This document shows positions 56,591-63,787 of a stretch of DNA of 64,000 nt, piece by piece (positions within the stretch are counted from its first letter, which is position 1; every line of letters starts with the position of its first letter). Source of the DNA: Enterobacillus tribolii (GTDB taxonomy: Bacteria; Pseudomonadota; Gammaproteobacteria; Enterobacterales; Enterobacteriaceae); assembly GCF_003363015.1 (NCBI RefSeq), contig NZ_QRAP01000001.1:996499-1060498 (forward strand), in the 5' to 3' direction. The translations under genes were made by a program, and so were the position numbers. The notes under the pieces are model-generated. The model was given only the letters and a program-made list of their open reading frames with translations. It ran no database searches and was not told where the DNA came from.

Positions 56591-56800
56591 AAGACCATCT
56601 CCTTAACATTGAGGATTTTGGCGGCGCTCACGCAGAGTAACTGTCTTCTAAAGAACGCCGCAACAACCTAATAACAAAAGCTGCTGCGGCTTACTCGTCT
56701 GCTTTTTTGGTAGTATTCATATGCGAATTATCCCGTAAAGATTCCATATCGTAACAATTCTCACGGGAATGTGCGATAAACGATAAAAAACAGCCATTAA

Positions 56801-56817
56801 GGCCGCTAGTTGCGGCC
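56801..56817 (-). terminator. Hairpin after the alpha/beta hydrolase
   Basis: GGCCGC-TAGTT-GCGGCC about 20 bases past the hydrolase stop. A T-run (six) occurs some ten bases later, so termination strength is moderate. Confidence 0.6.
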
Positions 56818-56837
56818 TCTCTTTACATCACGTATTG

Positions 56838-57638
56838 TTAATTGGGTAAAACCTCACCAAGAAACGTCATTAAAGCATCTGTAACCGCTGATGGATTCTC
56901 CTGATTGCTTATATGACCAGCCCCAGGAATAATGACGTGATTACAACCCAACCTGGATGCCATATATGCTCCTTCCCATGTAGGTCTGGGCTTATCCAGC
57001 TCACCAGTAATCACAACAGAAGGCATTTTGATCTTTTTAAGCAAACTCAATCTATCAGGACGTCCAAAAATCAGTTTACCAATAGGCACCACACTTTTAC
57101 GTAATCTTGCTGCAGGAATTGAACGCAACCGATTAATTACCGGTATTAATAGTTCATCGGATACATTATCTGAAAAGAACTGTCGTGCCGCATATTCCAA
57201 GTAAGGCGGTTGGATAGCCCCTGCTTTATCCACTGCGTTAAGCATATTGAAATAGTTTTGGTATGCCGCTTCCGTCTCATCACCAATGAATGTATCCAGT
57301 AACGCAATACACTTAACCCGTTTTGGATAACTGGCAGCAAGCTCTGCTCCCCACATACCACCAACCGATAATCCAATAATGCCAAACTCCTTAATACCCA
57401 GACTGTCCATGAGTTTTAGGTGATCTTTAGCAATTCGCTTTAAGTCATGATACTTACCAGGAAGCTCTGGAGAAGAACCATGACCCCATAGATCTGGTAC
57501 GATTACGCGGTAATATTTTGATAAGGCAGACAGTTGAGGCTGCCACATATTACTGTCGAATAGATAACTGTGCCCAAGCAATAATGGGAAACCCGATCCC
57601 ATATCTATAAAGTGCATTTTCTTAGATGAAGTACACAC
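56838..57638 (-). CDS. Alpha/beta hydrolase behind a LexA-like box
   Basis: Soluble hydrolase, 266 residues. The nucleophile elbow is GLSVGGMWG (Ser), the acid is in VITGELDKPRP and the His in GAGHISNQENP, so the triad is complete. It resembles 3-oxoadipate enol-lactonase-like and haloperoxidase-like hydrolases; substrate unknown. The GTG at 57638 follows AAGGAG by seven bases. Its leader carries the best LexA box of the set (57670-57689). It is the second hydrolase, after the lipase, in the SOS-type cassettes. Confidence 0.88.
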   Translation of the reverse strand: MCTSSKKMHFIDMGSGFPLLLGHSYLFDSNMWQPQLSALSKYYRVIVPDLWGHGSSPELPGKYHDLKRIAKDHLKLMDSLGIKEFGIIGLSVGGMWGAELAASYPKRVKCIALLDTFIGDETEAAYQNYFNMLNAVDKAGAIQPPYLEYAARQFFSDNVSDELLIPVINRLRSIPAARLRKSVVPIGKLIFGRPDRLSLLKKIKMPSVVITGELDKPRPTWEGAYMASRLGCNHVIIPGAGHISNQENPSAVTDALMTFLGEVLPN

Positions 57639-57692
57639 AGAAAATCTCCTTTTTAACCATTAGCCAAACTACTGTTTTAATACACAGTATAT
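57639..57692 (-). promoter_or_regulatory. SOS-type leader 3, LexA-like box
   Basis: TACTGTTTTAATACACAGTA at 57670-57689: CTGT-N8-ACAG with the flanking TA on both sides, very near the LexA consensus TACTGTATATATATACAGTA. The minus-strand text GTAGTTTGGCTAATGGTTAA between box and ribosome site matches the other leaders. Confidence 0.83.
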
Positions 57693-57837
57693 CTATGGAT
57701 GTATAATGGGCCTAGGTTTAGACAAGATCTTTTTTCAAAAATAATTCATTATAAATCAATGCAATAAAATCACTTTATCGAGCCATTCCGGCCCTTCTAA
57801 TCGCCGCTTTATTTACTTGCACAACTCCAGTGCCATC

Positions 57838-57866
57838 AACGCCGAGAGGATTTTAAATTCCGCACT
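57838..57866. repeat. tRNA-Leu-derived direct repeat, copy 1 (att-like)
   Basis: 29 bases that match 62334-62362 with one change (…CCGAGaGGATTTTAAATTCC…). The left part is the anticodon-stem/variable region of tRNA-Leu(UAA) in reverse. It is followed by a similar spacer and then by an STM2901-type gene, as in copy 2. Confidence 0.75.
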
Positions 57867-58062
57867 CATCCTTTCAAAAACAAAGAGATAGTAAATATCC
57901 AGGAACATGAGTAGTATTTCACTACTATATAAATCATTAAGTTACGTCGTCATTCGCATCCATCTTCCTGCTATTTTACCCGCATGTTCTGGCCTTTCTT
58001 CTGATTGTTCCTTACCCTCAATTCGTTTATGTTTAACATTGCTCAAATCACAAGGAAAGCTG

Positions 58063-58518
58063 ATGGATACTGTCGAGGAACTTCACGGGACATATTTCTA
58101 TACAGGCATGGGTCAGTTGAGTGCCGGTGAGCTATTCTTCTGGGTTTTCATTGATAAAACCATGCAGCAACTTGGCGTCGGAGATGTCGCCGCTGTGGCC
58201 GCAATCGTATCAGGAGCCGCTATTCTTCCTACCCGTCAAAAGCCAATTGGAGCCAAGAAAGGTACTTCACTGGCCAGCGTTACCTCCCGCAAAGTCTTCG
58301 GTAAAACAAAGTTCCCTATGGGCGTAAGAATGCCGACATTCGTCGGTAACCTCGTTTCAGGCATTCGTAAGGTGATGGTCGCCAATATAGGCTCATTTGC
58401 CGGAAGAACTGTTCCAGTGGTTGGCTGAGTTATCCTCGCCTATGATGTTTCTCGAATCAGCATTTCTACAGCGACTACGTATAATAAAATTGCACGCCCA
58501 GAGGATAGGCTATGGTAG
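58063..58518 (+). pseudogene. STM2901-family gene, copy 1, with an internal stop
   Basis: STM2901-type protein of unknown function, usually paired with DUF1493. From the ATG at 58063 (AAGGAAAG upstream) the frame reads MDTVEELHGTYFYTGMGQ, a hydrophobic mid-part (VAAVAAIVSGAAILPT) and GTSLASVTSRKVF, then meets TGA at 58426 after 121 codons. Past the stop the same frame continues sensibly (VILAYDVSRIS... YNKIARPEDRLW) and ends at TAG 58516-58518, overlapping the next ATG by seven bases. The stop replaces what is probably a Trp codon. A shortened 121-residue product could still be made. Confidence 0.78.
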
Positions 58519-58847
58519 AGAATAGTATCGAGGCTGAGGTTATCGCGTTGGTGCTGAAATATTATGGCGCCCCTCTGTTTGGTGGTTCCTACCCCACCAT
58601 CACCCTCGACACCGATCTCGATACCGATCTGGGACTCGAAGCTGAGGACACCGAAGAACTGCTGGCCGAGTTATTCACTAAGTACGCCATTGACGATGAC
58701 GCGTTTGATTTGGAAACCTATTATCCCGCGCCATCATGGCGTGACATGATCAATTACACGTTAAAAAGAAAAGCTCCGTCGATAGTCCCTGATTTAACGA
58801 TCAGAATGCTTGTTGAGTCAGCCAAAGCGGGTCGTTGGTTATATTGA
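58512..58847 (+). CDS. DUF1493 family protein, copy 1
   Basis: Small acidic protein, 111 residues, unknown function. The fold looks like an acyl-carrier-type helical bundle: DTDLDTDLGLEAEDTEELL near residues 32-52 takes the place where carriers have their serine motif, but no DSL is present, so no phosphopantetheine site. The end reads IRMLVESAKAGRWLY, typical of DUF1493. It starts inside the STM2901 frame, so translation was coupled. Intact, unlike its partner. Confidence 0.85.
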   Translation: MVENSIEAEVIALVLKYYGAPLFGGSYPTITLDTDLDTDLGLEAEDTEELLAELFTKYAIDDDAFDLETYYPAPSWRDMINYTLKRKAPSIVPDLTIRMLVESAKAGRWLY

Positions 58848-58977
58848 CTGGAGTGGGCACCGCCGGCGCCGGCACGTATTGAATCCGCGTGCTCCCGCAA
58901 CCGGTCAACAGCAGCAGGGATAAACTCATCAACGCAGGATTACCGCTGGGTAGTGAAAACAATCTCTTTAATCGCAT
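58848..58977 (-). pseudogene. Phage outer-membrane spanin (Rz1-like) remnant
   Basis: Minus-strand frame starting at 58977: MRLKRLFSLPS, then a hydrophobic stretch ending LLLLTGCGSTR (lipobox LTGC) and a Pro-rich tail (YVPAPAVPTPV). This is the layout of Rz1/LysC spanin lipoproteins. Around 58848 the frame runs into the end of the DUF1493 gene, so it lost its 3' part there. No holin or endolysin is nearby. Confidence 0.55.
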
Positions 58978-59080
58978 TTTTGAAGTTAGGTGGAAAGCTG
59001 TGCCTTATATCCCCGCCCTGAAGGACGTGGTTTTATGGTTCACTGGGTGATGTGATGTAAGATCTATCGTGTAAGACACG

Positions 59081-59305
59081 TCAAATGGCCGCTCTACATA
59101 TTTCCCAGGCTTTCTTATGTATGGTTCTGTAATTTTTTCCACCAACACTCCCATTAGGATTGTAATAAACCTGTCCATATGTACATGTTGTTGTAGTAGA
59201 AGAATGCAATAACCATCCTGACCAGGCGGCTTGGGCTTTACTTACCGAAACGGAGATAAAAAACAAAGCCATTGCCGATACAACACTTACTAATACTTTT
59301 CTCAT
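59081..59305 (-). CDS. Small secreted protein
   Basis: 74-residue exported protein. The ATG at 59305 follows AAAAGGAG by eight bases. Signal peptide about 1-25 (VSVVSAMALFFISVSVSKAQA, cleavage after AQA). The mature part of about 49 residues is Tyr/Thr/Gly-rich with two cysteines (TTTCTYGQ and WEICRAAI) that could form one disulphide. I do not recognise the family. A small secreted toxin or inhibitor is possible but unsupported. Confidence 0.75.
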   Translation of the reverse strand: MRKVLVSVVSAMALFFISVSVSKAQAAWSGWLLHSSTTTTCTYGQVYYNPNGSVGGKNYRTIHKKAWEICRAAI

Positions 59306-59423
59306 GTGAAAACTCCTTTTAATCAAAAAATAGCTCCCCACCTAGAAAGCATAAGAATTTCTTATGCTAAAAAGCATAGTAGCTGCGATTTGATGCTCCG
59401 TCGAGCGAATTTACGCAGGAAAT

Positions 59424-59447
59424 AAAAAAGGCCGCTGAATGGCGACC
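59424..59447 (-). terminator. Terminator after the CigR-like gene
   Basis: AAGGTCGCC / GGCCGC-type stem with a TTTTTT tract on the minus strand (plus: AAAAAAGGCCGC-TGAAT-GGCGACCTT, one G-T pair). About 100 bases past the stop. Confidence 0.65.
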
Positions 59448-59544
59448 TTAGACCTTATAAGAAAGAGAATCGATATATGGCTACTCAAAGACTTCATTGA
59501 TAACTGAAGCAATGATAGCCGGGCTCAGTGCTACTAATACCAAA

Positions 59545-59943
59545 TCATCCCCCAACAATACGCCATTCATATCCTGGATATGATGGCAACTGCCCCAGCA
59601 AAGATGCGGGTACAGCCTTTTTCTCAATACCCGGAGGTAACAGTTTACCTCTGGCTAAATTCTTGGCGATGCCTGGAGGCAAGGACTTATAACCGGTTAA
59701 CCCATAGTTGAGTGCAAGCGGCCGTACTTTGTCATATGTAACATTCACCGACACCAACGAGTCGCGTGAAGACCGGTCATTCTTGGTCTTATTTTGACCA
59801 TTACCAACGCCTTTGTTTCCGTGATTATAGTTGCTGTGACCATTTCCGTGGCCATTGCCTGGATTAGCTATTGCATAGTTTGATGAAAACACAAGAGGCG
59901 ACAGTAACGCTAACAAGATAAGCACTGACTTTTTCTTGGACAT
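59545..59943 (-). CDS. CigR/RcnB-family periplasmic protein
   Basis: 132 residues from the ATG at 59943. Signal peptide about 1-27 (MSKKKSVLILLALLSPLVFS...), then an Asn/Gly/His-rich stretch (GNGHGNGHSNYNHGNK), and the family core YGLTGYKSLPPGIAKNLARG, LPPGIEKKAVP, LLGQLPSYPGYEWRIVG. Salmonella CigR, of this type, is an anti-virulence factor encoded on SPI-3; RcnB affects metal homeostasis. This copy is shorter than CigR. Located in the island and plausibly horizontally acquired. Confidence 0.85.
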   Translation of the reverse strand: MSKKKSVLILLALLSPLVFSSNYAIANPGNGHGNGHSNYNHGNKGVGNGQNKTKNDRSSRDSLVSVNVTYDKVRPLALNYGLTGYKSLPPGIAKNLARGKLLPPGIEKKAVPASLLGQLPSYPGYEWRIVGG

Positions 59944-60150
59944 GTTACACCACCAATCTGAAGATTTTCGCGCTATATTTAGCCATAAGATATTAACCAG
60001 GTTATAAGGATAACTCTTAAATAGCATACTCAAAATAACACTGTGTGAGAGTCATCCTTATGAGAGTATACCGCATAAAGAACATTCCCATTCATGCCGC
60101 TCACCGTTCCGTGACACAATGCTGCCAGATTATTCCACGGAGGGTAACTT

Positions 60151-60644
60151 GTAGCACTGCACGGACGTTTTCATCTAAACGGCGCGGACTTTGCGCCCCT
60201 TATTTTCCCAGGGATCGGTATTTTTGCTGCGTACTCCGGCGATACTCCATACCGCAATCAGCCTGGATGTATTGATTACGCCGGACGCGGACCACTCCCC
60301 ATAGGCAGGTATTGGATTGTTTCTCGGCTCAGTAGCGGGTGACATTCACAGTACCGGAATTGGGCATCGTCACTGTGGAGCGGAGACGATTCCGCGATGA
60401 TGGAACGGTCAATAACCACACGTTTATCAATGGAGTAAAACGCGGAGTTTTCAGGCTCCACCCCGCAGGCCCAAACCGCCTTTCTCAAGGCTGTATTGCA
60501 GTGCATAATACAAATGACTATCAACTGCTGTACAACAAGCTGAAGTCCACCAGCCTGATAGAAATCCCCAGTGAGGGGCTTACCGCTTTCGGCACTATTG
60601 AGGTGATCGGCAATGAAGATGCGCTTTGCCCAAATTCTGCTTAA
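60151..60644 (+). pseudogene. Tlde1-like (DUF2778) effector gene, frameshifted
   Basis: Tlde1 proteins are L,D-transpeptidase-like toxins delivered by type VI secretion that alter target peptidoglycan. Here the N-terminal part is readable from 60154 (ALHGRFHLNGADFAPLIFPG, GRGPLPIGRYWIVSRL) to a TGA at 60340. The C-terminal part lies in another frame (60339-60644): RDDGTVNNHTFINGVKRG, then LSQGCIAVHN with the catalytic Cys. The codon where ATG is expected is GTA, nine or so bases after GGAGGG, and TAA precedes it. So both the start and the frame are lost; the gene is dead unless expressed unusually. Confidence 0.8.
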
Positions 60645-60864
60645 CATTGCGCTATTCGCTACCATCTTCGTCCTGTCGGTGATTTGCGTTCCCGTTATCC
60701 GGTTTACTACGCAGCAATCCGCTGACTTTGCAAAGCTCGCGTGGTCTATAGGCTTCAGTGATGCGCGGGATGGCTATAACGTCATGATGGGGATCATCTA
60801 CTTTGCAGTAGCCCTTGTTGTTTTTGCCTTGATTAAGTTGCTCACCAGGCGCGCAGGAAAATAA
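60613..60864 (+). CDS. Small two-segment membrane protein, possible Tlde1 immunity protein
   Basis: 83 residues with two hydrophobic segments (about 5-27 and 55-75) and a short periplasmic loop. It starts inside the end of the Tlde1-like frame (32-base overlap), the usual place for an immunity gene. Family identity with Tldi1 is inferred from position only. It is intact although its presumed toxin is broken. Confidence 0.65.
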   Translation: MKMRFAQILLNIALFATIFVLSVICVPVIRFTTQQSADFAKLAWSIGFSDARDGYNVMMGIIYFAVALVVFALIKLLTRRAGK

Positions 60865-60924
60865 CCATTATCACAGGCACTCAGTGAATGCCTGTTGTAA
60901 TGCCCTTAATTTCAGATATGAAAA

Positions 60925-60943
60925 AGCCCCGGCTCGCGGGGCT
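60925..60943. terminator. Bidirectional terminator between the small membrane protein and SOS-leader protein B
   Basis: AGCCCCGGCTCGCGGGGCT with AAAAA on its left and AAAAT on its right, between convergent genes. A T-tract is available on the minus strand. Confidence 0.85.
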
Positions 60944-60959
60944 AAAATAATTATTACAG

Positions 60960-61391
60960 TTATGGCACGATAAACCCATAGTCGCCGCTAATTTGCTCGT
61001 ACGGCATGTCCATGAAATCCTTATCATTAGGAGAATAGATAAACACTTTTAGCCATACAGCACGGTTTGTCACCGGTGACCCGGTATCCAGAGGGGTAGG
61101 TAGGCTGAGAGTATTATCTCCGCCCGGATTGTCCTGATCGATCATGTCCTGAAAATCGCCCACGGTTTCAGGAAGGTAATTACTACCGAAATGATGGAAC
61201 TGTGCCCCGGTTCGGTTAAAAGCTACCGTCGGATAGCCGGTCGGGAAAGATGTCTGAGCGATCAAGCCAACCTTTAGCTGCCGGACTTGGCTGTCGCGTG
61301 AATACTGCTCATTCAGCTTGATTTTCAATTCACCATCTTCCCAAGTGATTTCCGGAAAAATATCGGTAACGCTAAAATTGAACTGTTGCAT
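60960..61391 (-). CDS. Unrecognised 143-residue SOS-leader protein B
   Basis: I do not recognise this protein. It is 143 residues, acidic, no cysteine, signal or membrane segment. It has SVTDIFPEITWEDGELKIKL near the start and WLKVFIYSPNDKDFMDMP near the end, which reads like a small beta-rich domain. It stands behind a nearly perfect LexA-type box (61425-61444) and ahead of its own terminator, as a single-gene cassette. AAGAGGA lies ten bases before the ATG. Confidence 0.83.
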   Translation of the reverse strand: MQQFNFSVTDIFPEITWEDGELKIKLNEQYSRDSQVRQLKVGLIAQTSFPTGYPTVAFNRTGAQFHHFGSNYLPETVGDFQDMIDQDNPGGDNTLSLPTPLDTGSPVTNRAVWLKVFIYSPNDKDFMDMPYEQISGDYGFIVP

Positions 61392-61447
61392 ATAAGATAT
61401 CCTCTTTGACCATAAAGCTAAAACTACTGTTTAGATATACAGTATAT
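61392..61447 (-). promoter_or_regulatory. SOS-type leader 4, LexA-like box
   Basis: TACTGTTTAGATATACAGTA at 61425-61444 is CTGT-N8-ACAG with TA flanks, close to the LexA consensus. The downstream part (TAGCTTTATGGTCAAAGAGG on the minus strand) is the same leader as the other three. Confidence 0.85.
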
Positions 61448-61696
61448 GCATGTAAGTACGTTATGAATAGCTTTTGAGGGAATCTATTTCCAACTATAAC
61501 TCATTATATATCAATTGGATAAAATCATTCCTGACGTTATAACTCTATCATCCGGACAACCGCTTTATCGGCATTACACAGCTCTGAACTGCCCCCACGA
61601 CAGCCAGACCAAGCGAACCAGATATAACGTAAACCCCTTTCCGTTTACGCTTTGCAGCAACTGTAATCCCTCCCGAATTTATTCTTACCGCTTATT

Positions 61697-62113
61697 ACCA
61701 TAGCGCCCCTGGCTATTCAGGCAGCTATGGAGATCGCTTACTTTTGCGTTGCGAGTGCGAAGCAGAGTGATGTTTTATCACTCCAGCACTCACCGTTACC
61801 GGATGCTGGGATTTATATCAGACAGGGGAAAGAAGCAGATCAAAGCATGAGCAGACCGTCTACGCGATGCCATTGCTATCGCCGACTCGGCACTGCTCAA
61901 AGAGGGGATTCGAGCGTCCATATCATCCGGCAGAAAAACGGACAGCGTTATACCTGCGATGGCTTCAATAGCTGCTGGTCAAAGGCTAAAGCAGCGGCTG
62001 CGGCAGCATTCCCTCATCTGAATTTCGATTTCACATTTCATGATTTGAAGGCAAAGGGGATTAAGCAAAACTACAGGTTGGTAAGTGGCGATTCAATATT
62101 CCGCCATTGGTGA
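61697..62113 (+). pseudogene. Phage-type tyrosine integrase fragment
   Basis: C-terminal part of an integrase of the P2/Mu-like enterobacterial group: LAIQAAMEIAYFCVAS, KQSDVLSL, GIYIRQGK, then in the next frame RLRDAIAIADSALLKEGIR, and back in frame LIRQKNGQRYT-like IRQKNGQRYTCDGF and FTFHDLKAKGI. The catalytic domain is present in outline, but two frameshifts and the missing N-terminus show it is dead. It lies 190 bases from the tRNA-Leu fragment, the usual int-att position. Confidence 0.85.
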
Positions 62114-62237
62114 GCTATATATTCGGGCCAAAATCTGGCATAGGCGGGACGGGTAATTGCGATACAACATAAATAGTCATGACAAAAAAACCCTCGCTGC
62201 CATTTTGCTGCCACTCACCACAATTGAAGCACAAAAA

Positions 62238-62255
62238 AACCGCCTCCCGGCGGTT
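62238..62255 (-). terminator. Terminator following the tRNA-Leu fragment
   Basis: AACCGCC-TCCC-GGCGGTT with a seven-A tract on the left (T-tract on the minus strand). It lies where a tRNA-Leu gene on the minus strand would end, so it was probably captured together with the tRNA end. Confidence 0.8.
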
Positions 62256-62300
62256 CTACGATACTGCTTATTGCTTTGATTATTCTGTTATTTCCAATGC

Positions 62301-62354
62301 TACCCGGAGCGGGACTTGAACCCGCACAGCACGAACGCCGAGGGGATTTTAAAT
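62301..62354 (-). other. tRNA-Leu(UAA) 3' fragment (attachment-site remnant)
   Basis: Read on the minus strand: TTTAAAATCCCCTCGG (anticodon loop and stem), variable arm, TGCGGGTTCAAGTCCCGC (T-arm) and TCCGGGTA (acceptor). It agrees with E. coli leuZ tRNA apart from a few bases. The 5' half (acceptor 5' strand, D-arm) is absent and CCA is changed to GCA, so it is not a working tRNA. Such fragments are left by phages or islands that integrate in tRNA genes. Confidence 0.88.
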
Positions 62355-62362
62355 TCCGCACT
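62334..62362. repeat. tRNA-Leu-derived direct repeat, copy 2 (att-like)
   Basis: Partner of the repeat at 57838-57866, 4496 bases away in the same orientation. It includes the anticodon part of the tRNA fragment and a shared extension TTCCGCACT, which is not part of a tRNA; the spacer after it is also similar in both copies. Confidence 0.75.
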
Positions 62363-62558
62363 TAATCTTTTTTAAAACAATGAGATATGAAATTTTTAGG
62401 AACATGAGCAATATATCATCACGCTACAAATTAACAGGTTAAGCTGTCATCTCTCACTATATTCTCACCTTGCTACCACATCCTTATTAGCACTGCTCGA
62501 TTGTTCCTTGCAGTGATTTGAGTTATTTTTACTCAACTCATACTGACAAGGAACGCTT

Positions 62559-63022
62559 ATGGATACGGTCGAAGAGCTAAACAACACATACTTTTTCGTG
62601 GCTATGCCAACCTAGCACCCTTGCAGCTTTTTTGGCTCATTTGGGTTGATGAATTCAGTCAACACACTGGCATTGAAATATCTGCTGCCGCGATGGTCCT
62701 TTCAGGGCAACCAATGTTTCCAACTCCCACAAAGCCACTCGGTGCTACAAAGGGGACATCTCTTGCGTCAATTGCGTCACGTAAGTTCATACCCAATATC
62801 AGAATGCCGCCCGGTATCCGGATACCCACTCTGGTAGGAAGATCGATGAAGGAGTTACACATCAGCTACACCAACCAGGTAAGGACCGCTATTGGACGAA
62901 ATATACCTTGGATCGGTTACGGCATGGCCGCTCTTACTGTGTTATCCATCAGCCGTGATGTAAAGTTTACGTACAACCACATCGCAAAACCGGAGCACAG
63001 AATAGCATGGACGTACTTTTGA
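62559..63022 (+). pseudogene. STM2901-family gene, copy 2, frameshifted
   Basis: The ATG at 62559 (AAGGAACG upstream) starts MDTVEELNNTYFF as in copy 1, but the frame stops after 18 codons. One base is missing at the T5 run at 62592-62596; with six T's the frame joins the long frame FRGYANLAPLQLFWLIWVDE. That continues through GTSLASIASRKFIPN and ends at 63022, overlapping the DUF1493 start by 16 bases. A sequencing error or phase variation at the T-run is possible. Confidence 0.78.
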
Positions 63023-63330
63023 ATATCGAACAAGAAATCTTGGAATACGTGCAGAAAAATTGCGGCCGCCGTAAATATCTATTTTGGGGAAAGCTGTTGC
63101 CGATCGATATAGACTCAGATCTGCGGGTTGACCTACAGCTCATATATGAAGACGCGATAGATTTTTTCGGATTTTATTTTGAAAACTGGAAGGTGGATAT
63201 AGCGGGGTTTACGATAGACAGGTATTTTGAACCTGAGTTTTTGGGATCACCAGCCCCTAAACAGCCACTGGAGCCCATCACCGTTCTGATGATGGTTGAA
63301 TCTGCGGCTGCCGGGCGCTGGCTTTATTGA
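63007..63330 (+). CDS. DUF1493 family protein, copy 2
   Basis: 107 residues, DUF1493, diverged from copy 1: IDIDSDLRVDLQLIYEDAIDF near the start and VLMMVESAAAGRWLY at the end. It starts inside the STM2901 frame, so the gene pair has the same overlapping layout as copy 1. Intact. Confidence 0.85.
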   Translation: MDVLLNIEQEILEYVQKNCGRRKYLFWGKLLPIDIDSDLRVDLQLIYEDAIDFFGFYFENWKVDIAGFTIDRYFEPEFLGSPAPKQPLEPITVLMMVESAAAGRWLY

Positions 63331-63452
63331 TATAAGGCCCGCTTCAGCGAGCCTTATTATATGTCACGATGTTCCCGTTGTAGTCCCTCCAGAATTTAGT
63401 CTTACCACACAGTAGAATTCTCTGGTTAAAATACAACCAATGGAGGCTCATC

Positions 63453-63602
63453 ATGAAGAAAGTACGTTTCACTGAATCTCAGAGCCTGAGAGTTCTGAAA
63501 GAAGTCGAAGGCGGCCGGCATGTGAAGAATGTTTGCCGTGAAAACGGTATTTCTGAAGCTAGCTACTACATCTATGGACTACCTCCGTTTTGCAAGCACT
63601 GA
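63453..63602 (+). pseudogene. IS3-family transposase OrfA fragment
   Basis: GGAGG and ATG at 63453 start MKKVRFTESQSLRVLKEVEGG, then VKNVCRENGISEASYY, the helix-turn-helix start of IS3-family OrfA. After SYYIYG the match ends and the frame stops at 63602 (49 codons). Only the first third of OrfA remains. Confidence 0.85.
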
Positions 63603-63787
63603 TTCTGGTTTTGGGTTGTTGCTTACATCTATCCGGCATCAGGAAAACCTGTGCCCAAATGGGTAATCCGCACACAATCGCCTCAACAACTGGACGACCT
63701 CTGAGGCCAATATAATAGTCAGGTTCCGATTGTGCAGGTGCAACCTGTCACCATTTTTCAGTACACTGCAACTCGTCTGGCTGGGTA
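63603..63787. other. Unassigned sequence between two IS fragments
   Basis: About 185 bases of debris. Nothing recognisable. Confidence 0.4.

Noticed and set aside
60276..60665. 129-codon minus-strand frame over the Tlde1 region
   Set aside because: It is antisense to the recognisable DUF2778 coding sequence and resembles nothing.
62301..62354. Functional tRNA-Leu gene
   Set aside because: Only the 3' half is present; the 5' acceptor strand and D-arm are missing.
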